From assembly GCA_017554105.1 (NCBI GenBank), contig JAFZIY010000024.1, positions 107,776 through 171,775 of the forward strand: a DNA stretch of 64,000 nt, written 5' to 3'. Below the pieces are notes generated by a model. The model had not been told where the DNA came from. It made no database searches and saw only the letters and a program-made list of their open reading frames with translations. The position numbers were made by a program, and so were the translations under genes. Shown here piece after piece: positions 9,012 to 18,226 of the stretch; the first letter of the stretch is position 1, and each line of letters begins with the position of its first letter. The DNA comes from Prevotella sp. (GTDB taxonomy: Bacteria; Bacteroidota; Bacteroidia; Bacteroidales; Bacteroidaceae).

Positions 9012-9953
9012 TTGGACATACAAGGTTTTTTGTTAGCATGGGACAATGGCGATGACTGCATTGAGGTGCAGACCAGCGGCTCTACGGGCATTCCCAAGAA
9101 GATGAGGGTGAAGAAGAGCCACATGCTGGCATCTGCCCGTCGCACTAATGATTACTTCGGTTTGAAGAAGGGCGACCGCACGCTGCTATGCATGAGTCTC
9201 GACTATATCGCAGGGAAGATGATGGCGGTGAGGGCTATAGAGCGAGGTCTTCAGATGGATGTCGTGGAGCCTTGCGGCCATCCTCTTGCCAATGTGTCTT
9301 GTGGCTATGATTTCATAGCGATGGTCCCCATGCAGGTATGGAACTCTCTTCGCAATGATGATGAGAGGGCGCGGCTATGCGAGACGGGGCAGTTGCTTAT
9401 CGGCGGAGGAGAGATAAGCCGTGAGATGGAGTCGGAACTTGAACATTTGCCTTGCCAGTCGTGGAGTTCGTATGGCATGACCGAGACCTTGTCGCACATA
9501 GCATTAAGGCGTATTGGCGGTGGCTTGTGGTATGAGCCGTTACCGCAGGTGAGTCTCTCGCTTGCTGATGATGGTTGTCTTGTGGTCACTGATGAGGCTA
9601 CAGGCGTTAAGGACATGAAGACCAATGACATTGCAGAGTTCCATGAAGACGGCAGACGTTTTCGGATATTGGGCCGCAAGGACAATGTGATATGCTCCGG
9701 AGGAATCAAGATTCAGGCAGAGGAGGTTGAGCGGATTATTGCCGACCATTTCCATCTGCCTTTCATGATTACTAAGCAGAAGGACGTGAAGTTCGGCGAG
9801 GTAGCAGTGATGGTAATAGAAAGCACCGACCCCTCGGTCATCGAAGAGGCCCGTGCCATATGTCAGGAACATCTCCCTAAGTACTGGCTGCCTCGACATT
9901 ACGCCCTAGTGCCGCAACTGCCGAGAACAGAGACAGGGAAGGTAAAGAGATGA
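9012..9953 (+). CDS. menE: O-succinylbenzoate-CoA ligase-like AMP-binding enzyme
   Basis: Acyl-CoA synthetase of the ANL superfamily, most likely the menaquinone-pathway ligase that activates o-succinylbenzoate. It shows the P-loop-like VQTSGSTGIPKKMRV near residue 20, SSYGMTET near residue 155, the hinge LGRKDNVICSGGIKIQ near residue 220 and the terminal catalytic-lysine motif PRTETGKVKR. At 313 residues it is short for MenE, lacking the N-terminal part, as seen in Bacteroidales forms. The only credible start is TTG: no in-frame ATG lies between here and the stop of the preceding gene. No other men genes are nearby. It ends 3 bases before the convergent addB. Confidence 0.82.
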   Translation: MDIQGFLLAWDNGDDCIEVQTSGSTGIPKKMRVKKSHMLASARRTNDYFGLKKGDRTLLCMSLDYIAGKMMAVRAIERGLQMDVVEPCGHPLANVSCGYDFIAMVPMQVWNSLRNDDERARLCETGQLLIGGGEISREMESELEHLPCQSWSSYGMTETLSHIALRRIGGGLWYEPLPQVSLSLADDGCLVVTDEATGVKDMKTNDIAEFHEDGRRFRILGRKDNVICSGGIKIQAEEVERIIADHFHLPFMITKQKDVKFGEVAVMVIESTDPSVIEEARAICQEHLPKYWLPRHYALVPQLPRTETGKVKR

Positions 9954-9956
9954 ACG

Positions 9957-12872
9957 TCAATAGTCATGTTCAACTCTTAAACGTCGTCCCCAGCACATTA
10001 TGCTATATGGACAACGTTCGCACCGACCTTTATCCTCAGTAGGAACGAACGATGTGGTGGTATCGAGCATTTCCCTTATCGTTCTTTTCAGGTTGTCCAG
10101 GAATTCCGTCTCTAACACCGCGATATCGTTGATGTATTCTTTGTTCTTGTCAGGCTTGAAATATAACACAGGACTATAATCTTCGGAATTGGAGACTTGT
10201 ATGAACAGCAATGCCGGTGAGACAGGTTTACTCTTGTCTTTCTTACGGCTAACAAGCAGAGAGTAGAGCATCGACTGCAAGTAATAGTCGCGGTGGCTTT
10301 TGTATTTCATTGAAGGGTCGAATACCTCTCCAACATTTTTAAGTGGTGTTTCAATCTCTTTCGCACCTGTCTTGTAGTCGATGACGCGTATTGTCTCGCC
10401 TGTGCCGTCGTTAATCATGTCGAGACGGTCTATTCTTCCTCCCACTTTAACCGACCTTGTACCGCCAGGCATCTCGATGTCAAAGTCCTCATATTCATCT
10501 TTCTCAAGATCGATGATGGTGAACGGTGCGAGGTTGATGTCCAGTTTTATGAGTTTCTCGATATATTTCTTTATCACCTCACGGTTGATGAGCTGTATTC
10601 CGTTATATTTAGGCATGAAGCTTGAGTTCTTTCCGACCTTGAACAGTTGTTCCTTGAACGCATCGTCAATGGCCCTGTCTATGGCAGCCTTGTCTTTCAG
10701 CATGCTCTCAAGCGTGCTTTTCGTGATGATGGAGCCTTTCAGTTTCTTATAGAGAATCTCCGATGCATCATGGAACACAAGTCCGAAGATGCGGTTATCT
10801 ATGCTGTCGTCGTCGGCAACATCGTTCTCTCTCAGTCTTGCCACATAGTTATAGTAGAATCGCAACTGGCAACTGAGATAGTTGTTTATTGCCGTCGGTG
10901 AAAGTTTCTTTATGCCATCAAGAACCTCTGCCACATCACCTTGCTTGCTTATCTCCGCAGGATGTTGCTCTATGGAGTGCTGACCGGCTGAAAGCGCCTC
11001 TTTGGTGATGCTCCATGAGTCGGGTTTCTCAACCATCATCTGCACCATAAACCTTGACATCTCGCCCGAGTGGATTCCCTCGGTGGAGTTGTTGTATACA
11101 AGTGTGACGTCCTTGCATCGCTGCAATATGCTGTTGAAATAGTAGGCATATACGGAAACCTTGTTGTCAATCGTCGTCAGACCGTGTCCGTAGCGTATGG
11201 AGTGGGGGATGAACGAGGCGTCGTTCACACCTTTGGGCATGTTTCCCTCGTTGCATGAGAGCACAAGCACATGGTCGAAGTCCAGGTTTCGCGTCTCCAG
11301 CACTCCCATTATCTGTACTCCCTCTGCTGGCTCGCCGTGGAATGGTATTGTCGTGGAGTTTATTACCTGTAGTGTCAGGCGGTGCAGGGTGTCGAACTCC
11401 ACCATGAGGTCTCCTTCCTCCACGAGGCTCGTCAGTCGTGTCAGCAGGGTGTATGTCCTGAATAGAGACTCCACGGCGAAACTGTCCTGACTTGTGTTTG
11501 GATGCTGCTGTGCTATATATTTCACGATGTCTGCTAATCTCCTCAGCACCAGTAGGTTATAGTCCTTTGTCGTTATGTCAAGAGGACTGAACAGCAGCCC
11601 GAGTCCCTCGTCGATGGCCAGTTCCTCTGCCTTCGGAAAATAGCGGTGGTTAGTATTCAGGTTCTCCCTCAGTTCGCCGCTTTGTTCAGAGATATAGCGT
11701 GAGTAGGGGTGGGCGAGCATGTTGTTTACGAAGTGCAGCCTGAATACCTTCCCGTCGGCAACATATCCCTCGCTTTGCAGTTCGAAGAAATGACTGATGA
11801 GAGTCGTAATAGGTGCCTGTGAGAGAGGGTAGCCGGTGGTGACGTTAATGGCAGGGATGTCCTCGGGCAGGCAGTGGATGATGGTTTTCAGCAGCGACTC
11901 ATTGCACATCACTATCGCCGTGCGCTTTCCGTCGGCCATGCGGTTGTTCTCTTTCAGCCACTGGCTCACATAGCGTGCCTGGATGTTCTCCGTAGGTGCG
12001 CTGACATACCTTATCCGCTTCTCCTCCTTCATGGTGTCGAAGATGTCGGTCCTTGAGGCGTCGAGTTCGTTGGGGAACTTCTGTCTCAGTCTGCTGATAT
12101 ACTTTCCCGCCTCGTTGGCAACCATGTTCCTCTCGTGCATGAAGTACTCGTCGTAGTCCCAGTAGAACAGCGCCTTGCCCTCATCCTTCAGCATTGAGAA
12201 CAGACGGCTCTCGACCTCCTGCACGACATTGAACCCGATGAAGATGTACAGTCGGGAGTCAAGTCTCAGCGTTCCCTTCTCAATCACCTTGCGGTAGAGT
12301 GCGCCCTCGTATGCCAGTCCTTGCTTCTCGAGATTGTCGTTGAGTGTGTGGTATATTCCCGCAAGACTGTTCCATATCTTTATGAAGTTGCTCTTTAGTT
12401 CAGAGTTGCTGTCATCGACGACGATGTTGAAGAAATTCTCTATGGCAGCCTTCTGCTCCGGCGTGAACTCTATGGTCGTCTCCAGTTCGTGGAATGCCGT
12501 GACGTTGGAGAACACCGCGTCGGCATTAGCCATGTTCTTGTCTATGTCGTCGAAGTCGGCTATCAGCAGTTGTCCCCATCCATAGAACCTGTCGAGAGTG
12601 AGGTCGGCGCTGGTATGGTAGGCGGAGTATGCCTTGAACATCTCGCACGCCAGTTTTATAGGGTCGGCGACCACGGTGTCCGTCTGTTGCCTGAACAGTT
12701 CGCTGATGGTGACGTATTGCGGGCTCCATATCGGCTTGTCCGTCTTCGATGCGAGAATCTCGTTGAGGAAGAGCGACGCGCGCTTGTTAGGAAACACTAT
12801 TGTGATGTCAGAAAGGTCGGTGCCGTGCTTTCTGATGATGTCTTCTGCTATATGTTCTAAAAATGATGTCAT
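9957..12872 (-). CDS. addB: AddB-like PD-(D/E)XK nuclease/helicase subunit
   Basis: Partner of AddA in the RecBCD/AddAB class of double-strand-break resection and recombination enzymes. From the ATG at 12872 (MTSFLEHIAEDIIRK) it has 971 residues. It shows a degenerate N-terminal ATPase motif (IVFPNKRASLFL), an inactive-helicase body, and a C-terminal nuclease with GGRIDRLDM and VIDYKTGAKE. Cysteines CERCPYSIMCW near the end, together with the upstream cysteine in YLSCQLRFYY, match the iron-sulfur staple of AddB nucleases. A farther upstream in-frame start at 12965 would read through a simple-repeat spacer and is rejected. Probable operon with addA. Confidence 0.88.
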   Translation of the reverse strand: MTSFLEHIAEDIIRKHGTDLSDITIVFPNKRASLFLNEILASKTDKPIWSPQYVTISELFRQQTDTVVADPIKLACEMFKAYSAYHTSADLTLDRFYGWGQLLIADFDDIDKNMANADAVFSNVTAFHELETTIEFTPEQKAAIENFFNIVVDDSNSELKSNFIKIWNSLAGIYHTLNDNLEKQGLAYEGALYRKVIEKGTLRLDSRLYIFIGFNVVQEVESRLFSMLKDEGKALFYWDYDEYFMHERNMVANEAGKYISRLRQKFPNELDASRTDIFDTMKEEKRIRYVSAPTENIQARYVSQWLKENNRMADGKRTAIVMCNESLLKTIIHCLPEDIPAINVTTGYPLSQAPITTLISHFFELQSEGYVADGKVFRLHFVNNMLAHPYSRYISEQSGELRENLNTNHRYFPKAEELAIDEGLGLLFSPLDITTKDYNLLVLRRLADIVKYIAQQHPNTSQDSFAVESLFRTYTLLTRLTSLVEEGDLMVEFDTLHRLTLQVINSTTIPFHGEPAEGVQIMGVLETRNLDFDHVLVLSCNEGNMPKGVNDASFIPHSIRYGHGLTTIDNKVSVYAYYFNSILQRCKDVTLVYNNSTEGIHSGEMSRFMVQMMVEKPDSWSITKEALSAGQHSIEQHPAEISKQGDVAEVLDGIKKLSPTAINNYLSCQLRFYYNYVARLRENDVADDDSIDNRIFGLVFHDASEILYKKLKGSIITKSTLESMLKDKAAIDRAIDDAFKEQLFKVGKNSSFMPKYNGIQLINREVIKKYIEKLIKLDINLAPFTIIDLEKDEYEDFDIEMPGGTRSVKVGGRIDRLDMINDGTGETIRVIDYKTGAKEIETPLKNVGEVFDPSMKYKSHRDYYLQSMLYSLLVSRKKDKSKPVSPALLFIQVSNSEDYSPVLYFKPDKNKEYINDIAVLETEFLDNLKRTIREMLDTTTSFVPTEDKGRCERCPYSIMCWGRRLRVEHDY

Positions 12873-12972
12873 TTTACTTTGAACTTTGAGTTTTGAACTT
12901 TGCGCTCGACCCGAAGGGGCGCTTTCACAAAGCGAAGCGACTGAAAGAACTTTGATGCTGCGCATAGAGGGG
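12873..12972. repeat. Simple-repeat spacer between addA and addB
   Basis: A 100-base spacer with repeated AACTTTGA/TTTGAACTTTG units around 12885-12903 and again at 12948-12955, plus a small GC palindrome and GCTTTCACAAAGCGAAGC. It resembles other simple-sequence spacers in this window (18189-18226, 44154-44235, 51225-51270). It codes for nothing convincing. Confidence 0.6.
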
Positions 12973-15900
12973 CTACGCTTCCCTTATCTCATTCCTGTCA
13001 ACATACCATAGGTAGCCCCTGATGTTCTGGTGTCCCATGTCGTCGAGCAGGCGCATGTAGCGGTGTATCTGGTCCACGTGGGTGGTCTTCGGCGTGCCGA
13101 ACTTGTAGTCAACCACTATGGTGCTGTTGCCGTCGGTCATCACGCGGTCGGGGCGGTGATCCTTCATCTTGCCGTCTATGGTCTCCAGGATGGTGCATTC
13201 CCTGTATGTCCTCCATCGTCCTGAGAACCACTCGGAGGCAACGGGATTGTCGAGGCACTTGTTTATCGAGGATATCAGGTCGTCGCGCGACACCTCGTCA
13301 TATAGTATGCCGTCTTGCTCCATTTCCTTCAGTATCCGCTTCACGTCGTCCTTTGTCGCTATCTGCGAGAAGACATTGTGTAGAATGTTTCCGCGCTTGA
13401 TGTATGTGGTGTGCTGCATGGCGCTGTCGTCCTCGTCAAGTGTGAACTCCAAACTCTTGTTGCTCTGGCGGAAAGCCACGGGAACAGGGAATGTCTTTAC
13501 GTCAACATGCACCTTGCTGGTTCCTTGCATGAAGATGTTCGACGACTCCTTCTTTTTCTCCTCGCCCGACTTTCTGAAAGTGCCGTAGTGGAACACCTTG
13601 GTGCCGTTCTCCTCTGTCAGCGTAGCCCCGTCGAGCATGCCGGTCACCTCATCGAGCGACTGCGTGATGATGGCAGAGCGTCCCTCATTTCCATTTTTCC
13701 CTATGACGTAGAGATTGTTTGCCGCTCGTGTGAATGCCACATACAGCATGTTCATGTGATCCACCGTCGACTGCAGGTGCTCATATTGATAGTCAGCGGC
13801 GAAATGACTGTCGTTCATCTCCTTTTTGTACTTCACGGGAATCAGTGGCATCTGGCAGAACGACTCTTTCTCGGTGGCGCACCACAGCATATCACTCGCT
13901 TTCAATGGCCAGTTGGCAAAGGGTACAATCACGTTGTCGAATTCCAGTCCCTTGCTTTTGTGTATTGTTAGTATGCGTATTCCGTCGATACCGTCGCTGC
14001 TTATGGTTTTCTTGCAGAGGGTGTCTTCCCATTCTTGCAGCAACGCCTCTATGCCTGGTGAGTAGTCCTCAGTAAACTCGCATACGGCATCGTAGAAGGC
14101 ACATACGTATGCGCTTTGGTCGCTCAGTCTCTCAAGGCCAAGCACTTTGTAGATATGCTCTATGAGGTCGGTTATCGGCATCTCCAGCATGGTGCTGAAA
14201 CTTGACACGAACGCCTCGGGCAGCAGTCTGTTAATCTTCTCCTCGTCGGCATCGCATATCTGTGAGGCGATGTCTGTTGGCGACTTCGCTATGTTCTCTT
14301 GATATTGCTTTGCCAGTTCTGCCCGCGTGAGCAGGTCTTCGGGGTGGAGTAGCAGTGTCAGTGTCTCTATTATCATGTTCACTGCCAACGATGAGTCCAT
14401 ACGGAAAGCCTCGTCGCTCACGAGATGTATGTCCGGTCTTGCCTGCATGAACTTCTCCGCTATCTTTGTTATCTCCTTATTACCTCTCAGCAGTATTGCG
14501 ATGTCCTTCTGCCTTGCTCCGTGTTCCATGAGATAGTCAACCGTATCTACCACCTTGTCGAGCATGCGCTGTTCAAAGTCGTCTTTGCTGAGTAGCATGA
14601 TGTTCACCTCGCCTCCTTCGTCGTTGCCGTCGGGAATCATCTGTTCCACGTCGCTGTATGCCTTCTCCATCTGTACGGCATTGTCGCCGGACACCTCCCT
14701 CTCGTTGTCGGTCTCGTTACGTATGGCAACGTCGAAGAATGCGTTGTTGAAGCGTATTATGTTCTTTGCCGAGCGGTAGTTGTTCCTCAACGGCTCTACC
14801 GTCATCTGCTCCTTGCCGAAGGACTTCTCTATGTTGTTCAGCAGTTGCCAGTCGCCCGAGCGCCATCGGTAGATGCTCTGCTTCACGTCGCCCACGATGA
14901 GATTCTGTGCCACATCGCTGATGTCGGGGTTTGCCCTGCTCATGCAGTCTCTCAGCAGCACGAGGAAGTTGCCCCACTGTACCGTGCTGGTGTCCTGGAA
15001 CTCGTCAATCATGATGTGGTTTATCTGCGTTCCCGTTTTCTCGTAGATGAATGGCGAGTCTGAGTCCTTGATGAATTGTGTCAGCAGTTGCTGTGTGTCG
15101 CTGAGCAGGAAGCGGTTGGCATTGGCGTTCACCTCGCTCACCCTCTTCTCTATGGCACTCAGCAGGCGCAGTTGGTTGATTTGCTCGAGTGCCAGGTTTG
15201 CGGTGCTATAGTCTGCAATGCCTTTTTCGTATGCATCATGTACCTCCTGGAATAGCGGGTCGAGATAGTCCTTAGCCACCGTGAGCAGTTCCGGGCGCTC
15301 CCTTGCCAGTGTCTTTGTAATCCATTTTGTGTTGTCGGTGAGTGCCTTAATACATGTCGTTGTCCATAGTTTGCCCCTCACGAGTGTCTTGTTGCTCAGT
15401 TTCTTGTAGAATCCACGTATATCATCGTGGATGTCTTCGATTACCATACCGTTGTCTTCGAGTATCTTCATGAATCTCGGCTCGTACTCGGCCATCTGCT
15501 TCTCGAAGTCATTCCTGATCTTGTACATGGCGTTCCTGAACGACTCGAATATCTCATCGTTTCCGGCCATGCTGTTTATCTCGCTCCTCTTCTCCTTATA
15601 CACATCCTTGAAGATGTTCATGCCGAACCTCTTGATATTCTTCGTGACGTTCCAGTTCTTGTTGTCCGACATCTGGCGCGAGATGTAGTCGAGAATCCAC
15701 CCCAGTTCCTTGTCACCGGCGGAGAGCCGTTCAATCATCTGGTCCACTGCCAGTTCCTCCACTTGTGCGTCGTTGAGTCCCACCTTGAGATTCGCCGGCA
15801 ACCCGAGTTCGTGCGAGAGGTTCCTGAGCACCCTCTGGAAGAACTTGTCTATCGTCTCCACCCTGAAGCGGTCGAAGTCGTGGATGAGATGGGCCAGTGC

Positions 15901-16176
15901 CATGCCCGCTCTTCTTCTCACTTCCTCACTGCCCATGTTCAGTTCCTCGGTAACCCTCTCGAGATAATTGTTGGAGTCGGGCAGGCCTTTCCATATTCCA
16001 TACAGGTGCGACATTATTCGCTCCTTCATCTCTCCTGTCGCCTTGTTGGTGAATGTCACGGCGAGAATCCCCTTGTGTGCGCTCTCGGGATTCTTTATCA
16101 GGAGCTTGATGTATTCCACTGCGAGCCGGAACGTCTTTCCGCTTCCTGCGCTCGCCTTATATACTGTCAGTTGCAT
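12973..16176 (-). CDS. addA: AddA-like UvrD-family helicase/nuclease
   Basis: ATP-dependent 3'-5' helicase with a C-terminal nuclease that processes DNA double-strand ends. Its 1067 residues start MQLTVYKASAGSGKTFRLAVEYI with the Walker A motif ASAGSGKT. Further motifs are AVTFTNKATGEMKERI (Ia), MIDEFQDTSTVQW (Walker B, near residue 400), VGDVKQSIYRWRSGD (III), ILTIHKSKGLEFDNV (V) and LYVAFTRAANNLYV (VI). The nuclease part is PDRVMTDGNSTIVVDYKFG at the end. It precedes addB in the same direction with 100 bases of repeat between them. The downstream gene order and architecture match Bacteroidetes AddAB. Confidence 0.9.
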   Translation of the reverse strand: MQLTVYKASAGSGKTFRLAVEYIKLLIKNPESAHKGILAVTFTNKATGEMKERIMSHLYGIWKGLPDSNNYLERVTEELNMGSEEVRRRAGMALAHLIHDFDRFRVETIDKFFQRVLRNLSHELGLPANLKVGLNDAQVEELAVDQMIERLSAGDKELGWILDYISRQMSDNKNWNVTKNIKRFGMNIFKDVYKEKRSEINSMAGNDEIFESFRNAMYKIRNDFEKQMAEYEPRFMKILEDNGMVIEDIHDDIRGFYKKLSNKTLVRGKLWTTTCIKALTDNTKWITKTLARERPELLTVAKDYLDPLFQEVHDAYEKGIADYSTANLALEQINQLRLLSAIEKRVSEVNANANRFLLSDTQQLLTQFIKDSDSPFIYEKTGTQINHIMIDEFQDTSTVQWGNFLVLLRDCMSRANPDISDVAQNLIVGDVKQSIYRWRSGDWQLLNNIEKSFGKEQMTVEPLRNNYRSAKNIIRFNNAFFDVAIRNETDNEREVSGDNAVQMEKAYSDVEQMIPDGNDEGGEVNIMLLSKDDFEQRMLDKVVDTVDYLMEHGARQKDIAILLRGNKEITKIAEKFMQARPDIHLVSDEAFRMDSSLAVNMIIETLTLLLHPEDLLTRAELAKQYQENIAKSPTDIASQICDADEEKINRLLPEAFVSSFSTMLEMPITDLIEHIYKVLGLERLSDQSAYVCAFYDAVCEFTEDYSPGIEALLQEWEDTLCKKTISSDGIDGIRILTIHKSKGLEFDNVIVPFANWPLKASDMLWCATEKESFCQMPLIPVKYKKEMNDSHFAADYQYEHLQSTVDHMNMLYVAFTRAANNLYVIGKNGNEGRSAIITQSLDEVTGMLDGATLTEENGTKVFHYGTFRKSGEEKKKESSNIFMQGTSKVHVDVKTFPVPVAFRQSNKSLEFTLDEDDSAMQHTTYIKRGNILHNVFSQIATKDDVKRILKEMEQDGILYDEVSRDDLISSINKCLDNPVASEWFSGRWRTYRECTILETIDGKMKDHRPDRVMTDGNSTIVVDYKFGTPKTTHVDQIHRYMRLLDDMGHQNIRGYLWYVDRNEIREA

Positions 16177-16894
16177 GTTATCTTAGTGGGCATTGTTTGG
16201 TTATACATTAATTGGCAGATGTTGTGCTCCGCCTGCCATTTGTATGATGTGGGCTGGTTTTTCATGGCTTTTGGGGCTGTGTTCCGTGTCGTTTTGCATA
16301 TTCACCGCATATTTATCGGACGGTCGTTTGTGACCTTTTGATGCGTTCAGGGCAGTGGTTTTAGATAGTGCAAATATACAAAAAAAATCGCTGTTTTGCA
16401 AGAAAAAATCGAACTTTTTTTCTGGTGATATACCTTTCGCAGTCACTTTTTTTAGGGCAAGACACAAGCGAAAAATTCAACAATTCAACATTCAACATTT
16501 CAACATTTGCCCTTTTCACAACACCGCGAAAAAGAGGGCTTAAAAATTATATTATATATATAATTATAATTACATATATAATATAAAATATATATACATA
16601 TATTTCGTGTTTTGTCGTACCTCAGAAAACCCCTTTTGTTGAATGTTGAAATGTTGAAATGTTGAATTTTGGGTGATAGGTGATAGGTGATAGGTGTTGG
16701 CTATCACATTCAAGCAAAGACGCCAGAGCAGAGACGCTTGAACAAAGCAATTAGCCATCACCCATTACCCATCACCCAAGAAATCTTCCGACCTATTTCC
16801 GACCTTGCTTCAAACGCTTTGTCATAAAGGGTTTGCGGGCATTTCAAGAAGTCGTTTCCGACCCTAAAATGGTCGGAAGATTTCGGGCATTTTT

Positions 16895-16926
16895 CTTGCA
16901 AAAAGTTCATTCGTGTTGTATCTTTG
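16895..16926 (+). promoter_or_regulatory. Orphan Bacteroidetes promoter
   Basis: CTTG at 16895-16898, 20 bases, then TATCTTTG at 16919-16926: a near-consensus promoter pointing into a stretch with no gene. The TATCTTTGTAG-GTGTAA context resembles that of the HU promoter at 51351. Confidence 0.5.
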
Positions 16927-16930
16927 TAGT

Positions 16931-17190
16931 GTAAATACGAGCGGACGAGTAAACATGTAAATGTCAAGCGCGCAGACATTCAGCAAGTCCCTAACTCCGA
17001 ACTGTAAACCAACAAGCGTTCTTTGAAACAATGATACAAACTACGAATTTAATGCGTTCGGCTCTGCCGCTTTCTTGCAAAGAGCATTTGCCCTTCTGGG
17101 AAGTTTAAAAAATCCTCAACTTCCACAATAATTAAGAAATTTCATCAAGTCATCAAAAGCCTCCCCTGCGGGGGGAGGTATGGTGGGGCT
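16931..17190 (+). ncRNA. Candidate untranslated transcript with a GTCAAGCGCGC hairpin
   Basis: Predicted transcript from the orphan promoter to the GC-rich hairpin plus T-run at 17159-17195. Near its 5' end AATGTC (16960-16965) pairs with GACATT (16975-16980) around the loop AAGCGCGCA. The same GTCAAGCGCGC core lies at a similar distance from the promoter in the HU leader at 51406. No open frame of note is present. It may be a small RNA or the relic of a lost HU-type locus; both are inference. Confidence 0.35.
17159..17190. repeat. GC-rich palindromic repeat acting as bidirectional terminator
   Basis: CCTCCCC-TGCG-GGGGAGG hairpin followed by TATGGTGGGGCTTTTT, placed 2 bases beyond the gpsA stop. 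On the - strand the hairpin is followed by CTTTTG. A nearly identical copy lies inside the coding sequence at 42457-42490, and related copies lie at 41353-41484, 45824-45865, 51947-52146, 55283-55523 and 60103-60145. Confidence 0.75.
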
Positions 17191-17192
17191 TT

Positions 17193-18188
17193 TTATCTGA
17201 AACTGTCGGTGAGCAGTTTTATCTCTATTTGCGGACTGATGCGCTCGTAGAGGATGTTATACACGGCATCGAGGATAGGCATGTTGACGTGCAGGTGGCG
17301 GTTGATTTCCTTCATGCACTTTGTGCCGAAGAAGCCCTCGGCAATCATCTCCATTTCTATCTGTGCGGACTTCACGCTGTAGCCCTTGCCTATCATGGTG
17401 CCGAAGGTGCGGTTGCGGGAGAAGTTGGAGTAGCCGGTGACGAGAAGGTCGCCCATATAGACGGAGTCGAAGATGGAGCGCTCGATGGGGTGTACCACGT
17501 TGAGGAAACGGTTCATCTCCTGTACGGCATTCGACATGAGCACCGACTGGAAGTTGTCTCCGTATTTCAGACCGCTGCAGATGCCTGCCGCTATTGCATA
17601 TACGTTTTTCAGTACCGAGGAGTACTCTATGCCGAGAACGTCGGTAGAGGTCTTCGTCTTGATGTACTCGCTTGCTATGAGGTCGGCAAAGGCCTGTGCC
17701 TTGCCTGTGTTGGCGCATCCTATGGTGAGGTAGGAGAGGCGCTCGAGGGCCACTTCCTCTGCGTGTGAGGGTCCGCCGATGCATGCGAGGTTGTCGTAGG
17801 GCACGTCGAACACTTGGTGGAAGTATTCCGAGCATACGAGGTTCTCGTCGGGCACGATACCCTTGATGGCCGTGATGACGAACTTTTCGCGTATGCGTGT
17901 CTTCAGTTTCTTGAGGTGGTTCTTCAGGTATGGCGAGGGTGTGACAAAGACGAGGGTGTCGTAGTTGTTCACCACCTTGTTTATGTCGCTGGAGAAGTCT
18001 ATCTCGTTAATGTCGAAACGCACGCCCACGAGGTATGCGGGGTTGTGACCGAGCCTCTTGAACTCTTCTATCCTGTCGTCGCGGCGCATATACCATCCTA
18101 TGTGGTGGGTGTGACCCACTACAATCTTGGCTATGGCTGTTGCCCAACTACCTCCGCCTATGATGGCTATCTTACCGCAATCGAACAT
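17193..18188 (-). CDS. gpsA: Glycerol-3-phosphate dehydrogenase [NAD(P)+]
   Basis: Cytosolic enzyme that reduces dihydroxyacetone phosphate to sn-glycerol 3-phosphate for phospholipid synthesis. Its 331 residues match the family length. It shows the Rossmann motif IIGGGSWATAIAK at residues 9-21, the FVTPSPYL segment, AIKGIVPDE, and the catalytic-lysine region SSVLKNVYAIAAGICSGLKYGDN near residue 190. It lies 38 bases downstream of lysS in the same direction; the spacer is a tandem of TTGAGAATTGATAA units, so co-transcription with lysS is likely. Confidence 0.95.
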   Translation of the reverse strand: MFDCGKIAIIGGGSWATAIAKIVVGHTHHIGWYMRRDDRIEEFKRLGHNPAYLVGVRFDINEIDFSSDINKVVNNYDTLVFVTPSPYLKNHLKKLKTRIREKFVITAIKGIVPDENLVCSEYFHQVFDVPYDNLACIGGPSHAEEVALERLSYLTIGCANTGKAQAFADLIASEYIKTKTSTDVLGIEYSSVLKNVYAIAAGICSGLKYGDNFQSVLMSNAVQEMNRFLNVVHPIERSIFDSVYMGDLLVTGYSNFSRNRTFGTMIGKGYSVKSAQIEMEMIAEGFFGTKCMKEINRHLHVNMPILDAVYNILYERISPQIEIKLLTDSFR

Positions 18189-18226
18189 TTCTATAATTGA
18201 GAATTGATAATTGAGAATTGATAGAG
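18189..18226. repeat. Tandem AATTGA(T/G)AATTGA spacer
   Basis: Four or so degenerate copies of the unit AATTGATAATTGAG fill the lysS-gpsA spacer. The same AATTGATA family recurs at 44154-44180 and, in a related form, inside guaA at 44718-44744. Confidence 0.65.

Larger units (their letters stand above)
16177..17192. other. One-kilobase non-coding gap rich in inverted and simple repeats
   Basis: No convincing gene. From left to right it holds: tandem CAACATT-type repeats (16474-16508); an almost pure A/T stretch (about 16542-16605); the inverted counterpart GTTGAATGTTGAAATG (16637-16670); GGTGATAG tandem units (from 16671) facing CATCACCC units (16754-16777); a 14-bp perfect inverted repeat (16780-16793 with 16871-16884); a consensus-like promoter (16895-16926) with a small hairpin downstream; and a GC-rich terminator-like palindrome next to gpsA (17159-17190). 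Short open frames here are repeat-driven and not gene-like. Confidence 0.7.

Noticed and set aside
8718-9953. PepSY-like gene and menE as one fused gene
   Set aside because: A TAA at 8979-8981 separates them in the same frame, and both ends are complete.
15427-16341. Long + strand open frame (304 codons) opposite addA
   Set aside because: It is antisense to the intact helicase gene, which has all family motifs; it has no protein-like features and is a codon-bias shadow.
16201-16467. 88-codon - strand frame in the addA-gpsA gap
   Set aside because: No start context, no similarity to any family, and it overlaps repeat-rich DNA; treated as non-coding.
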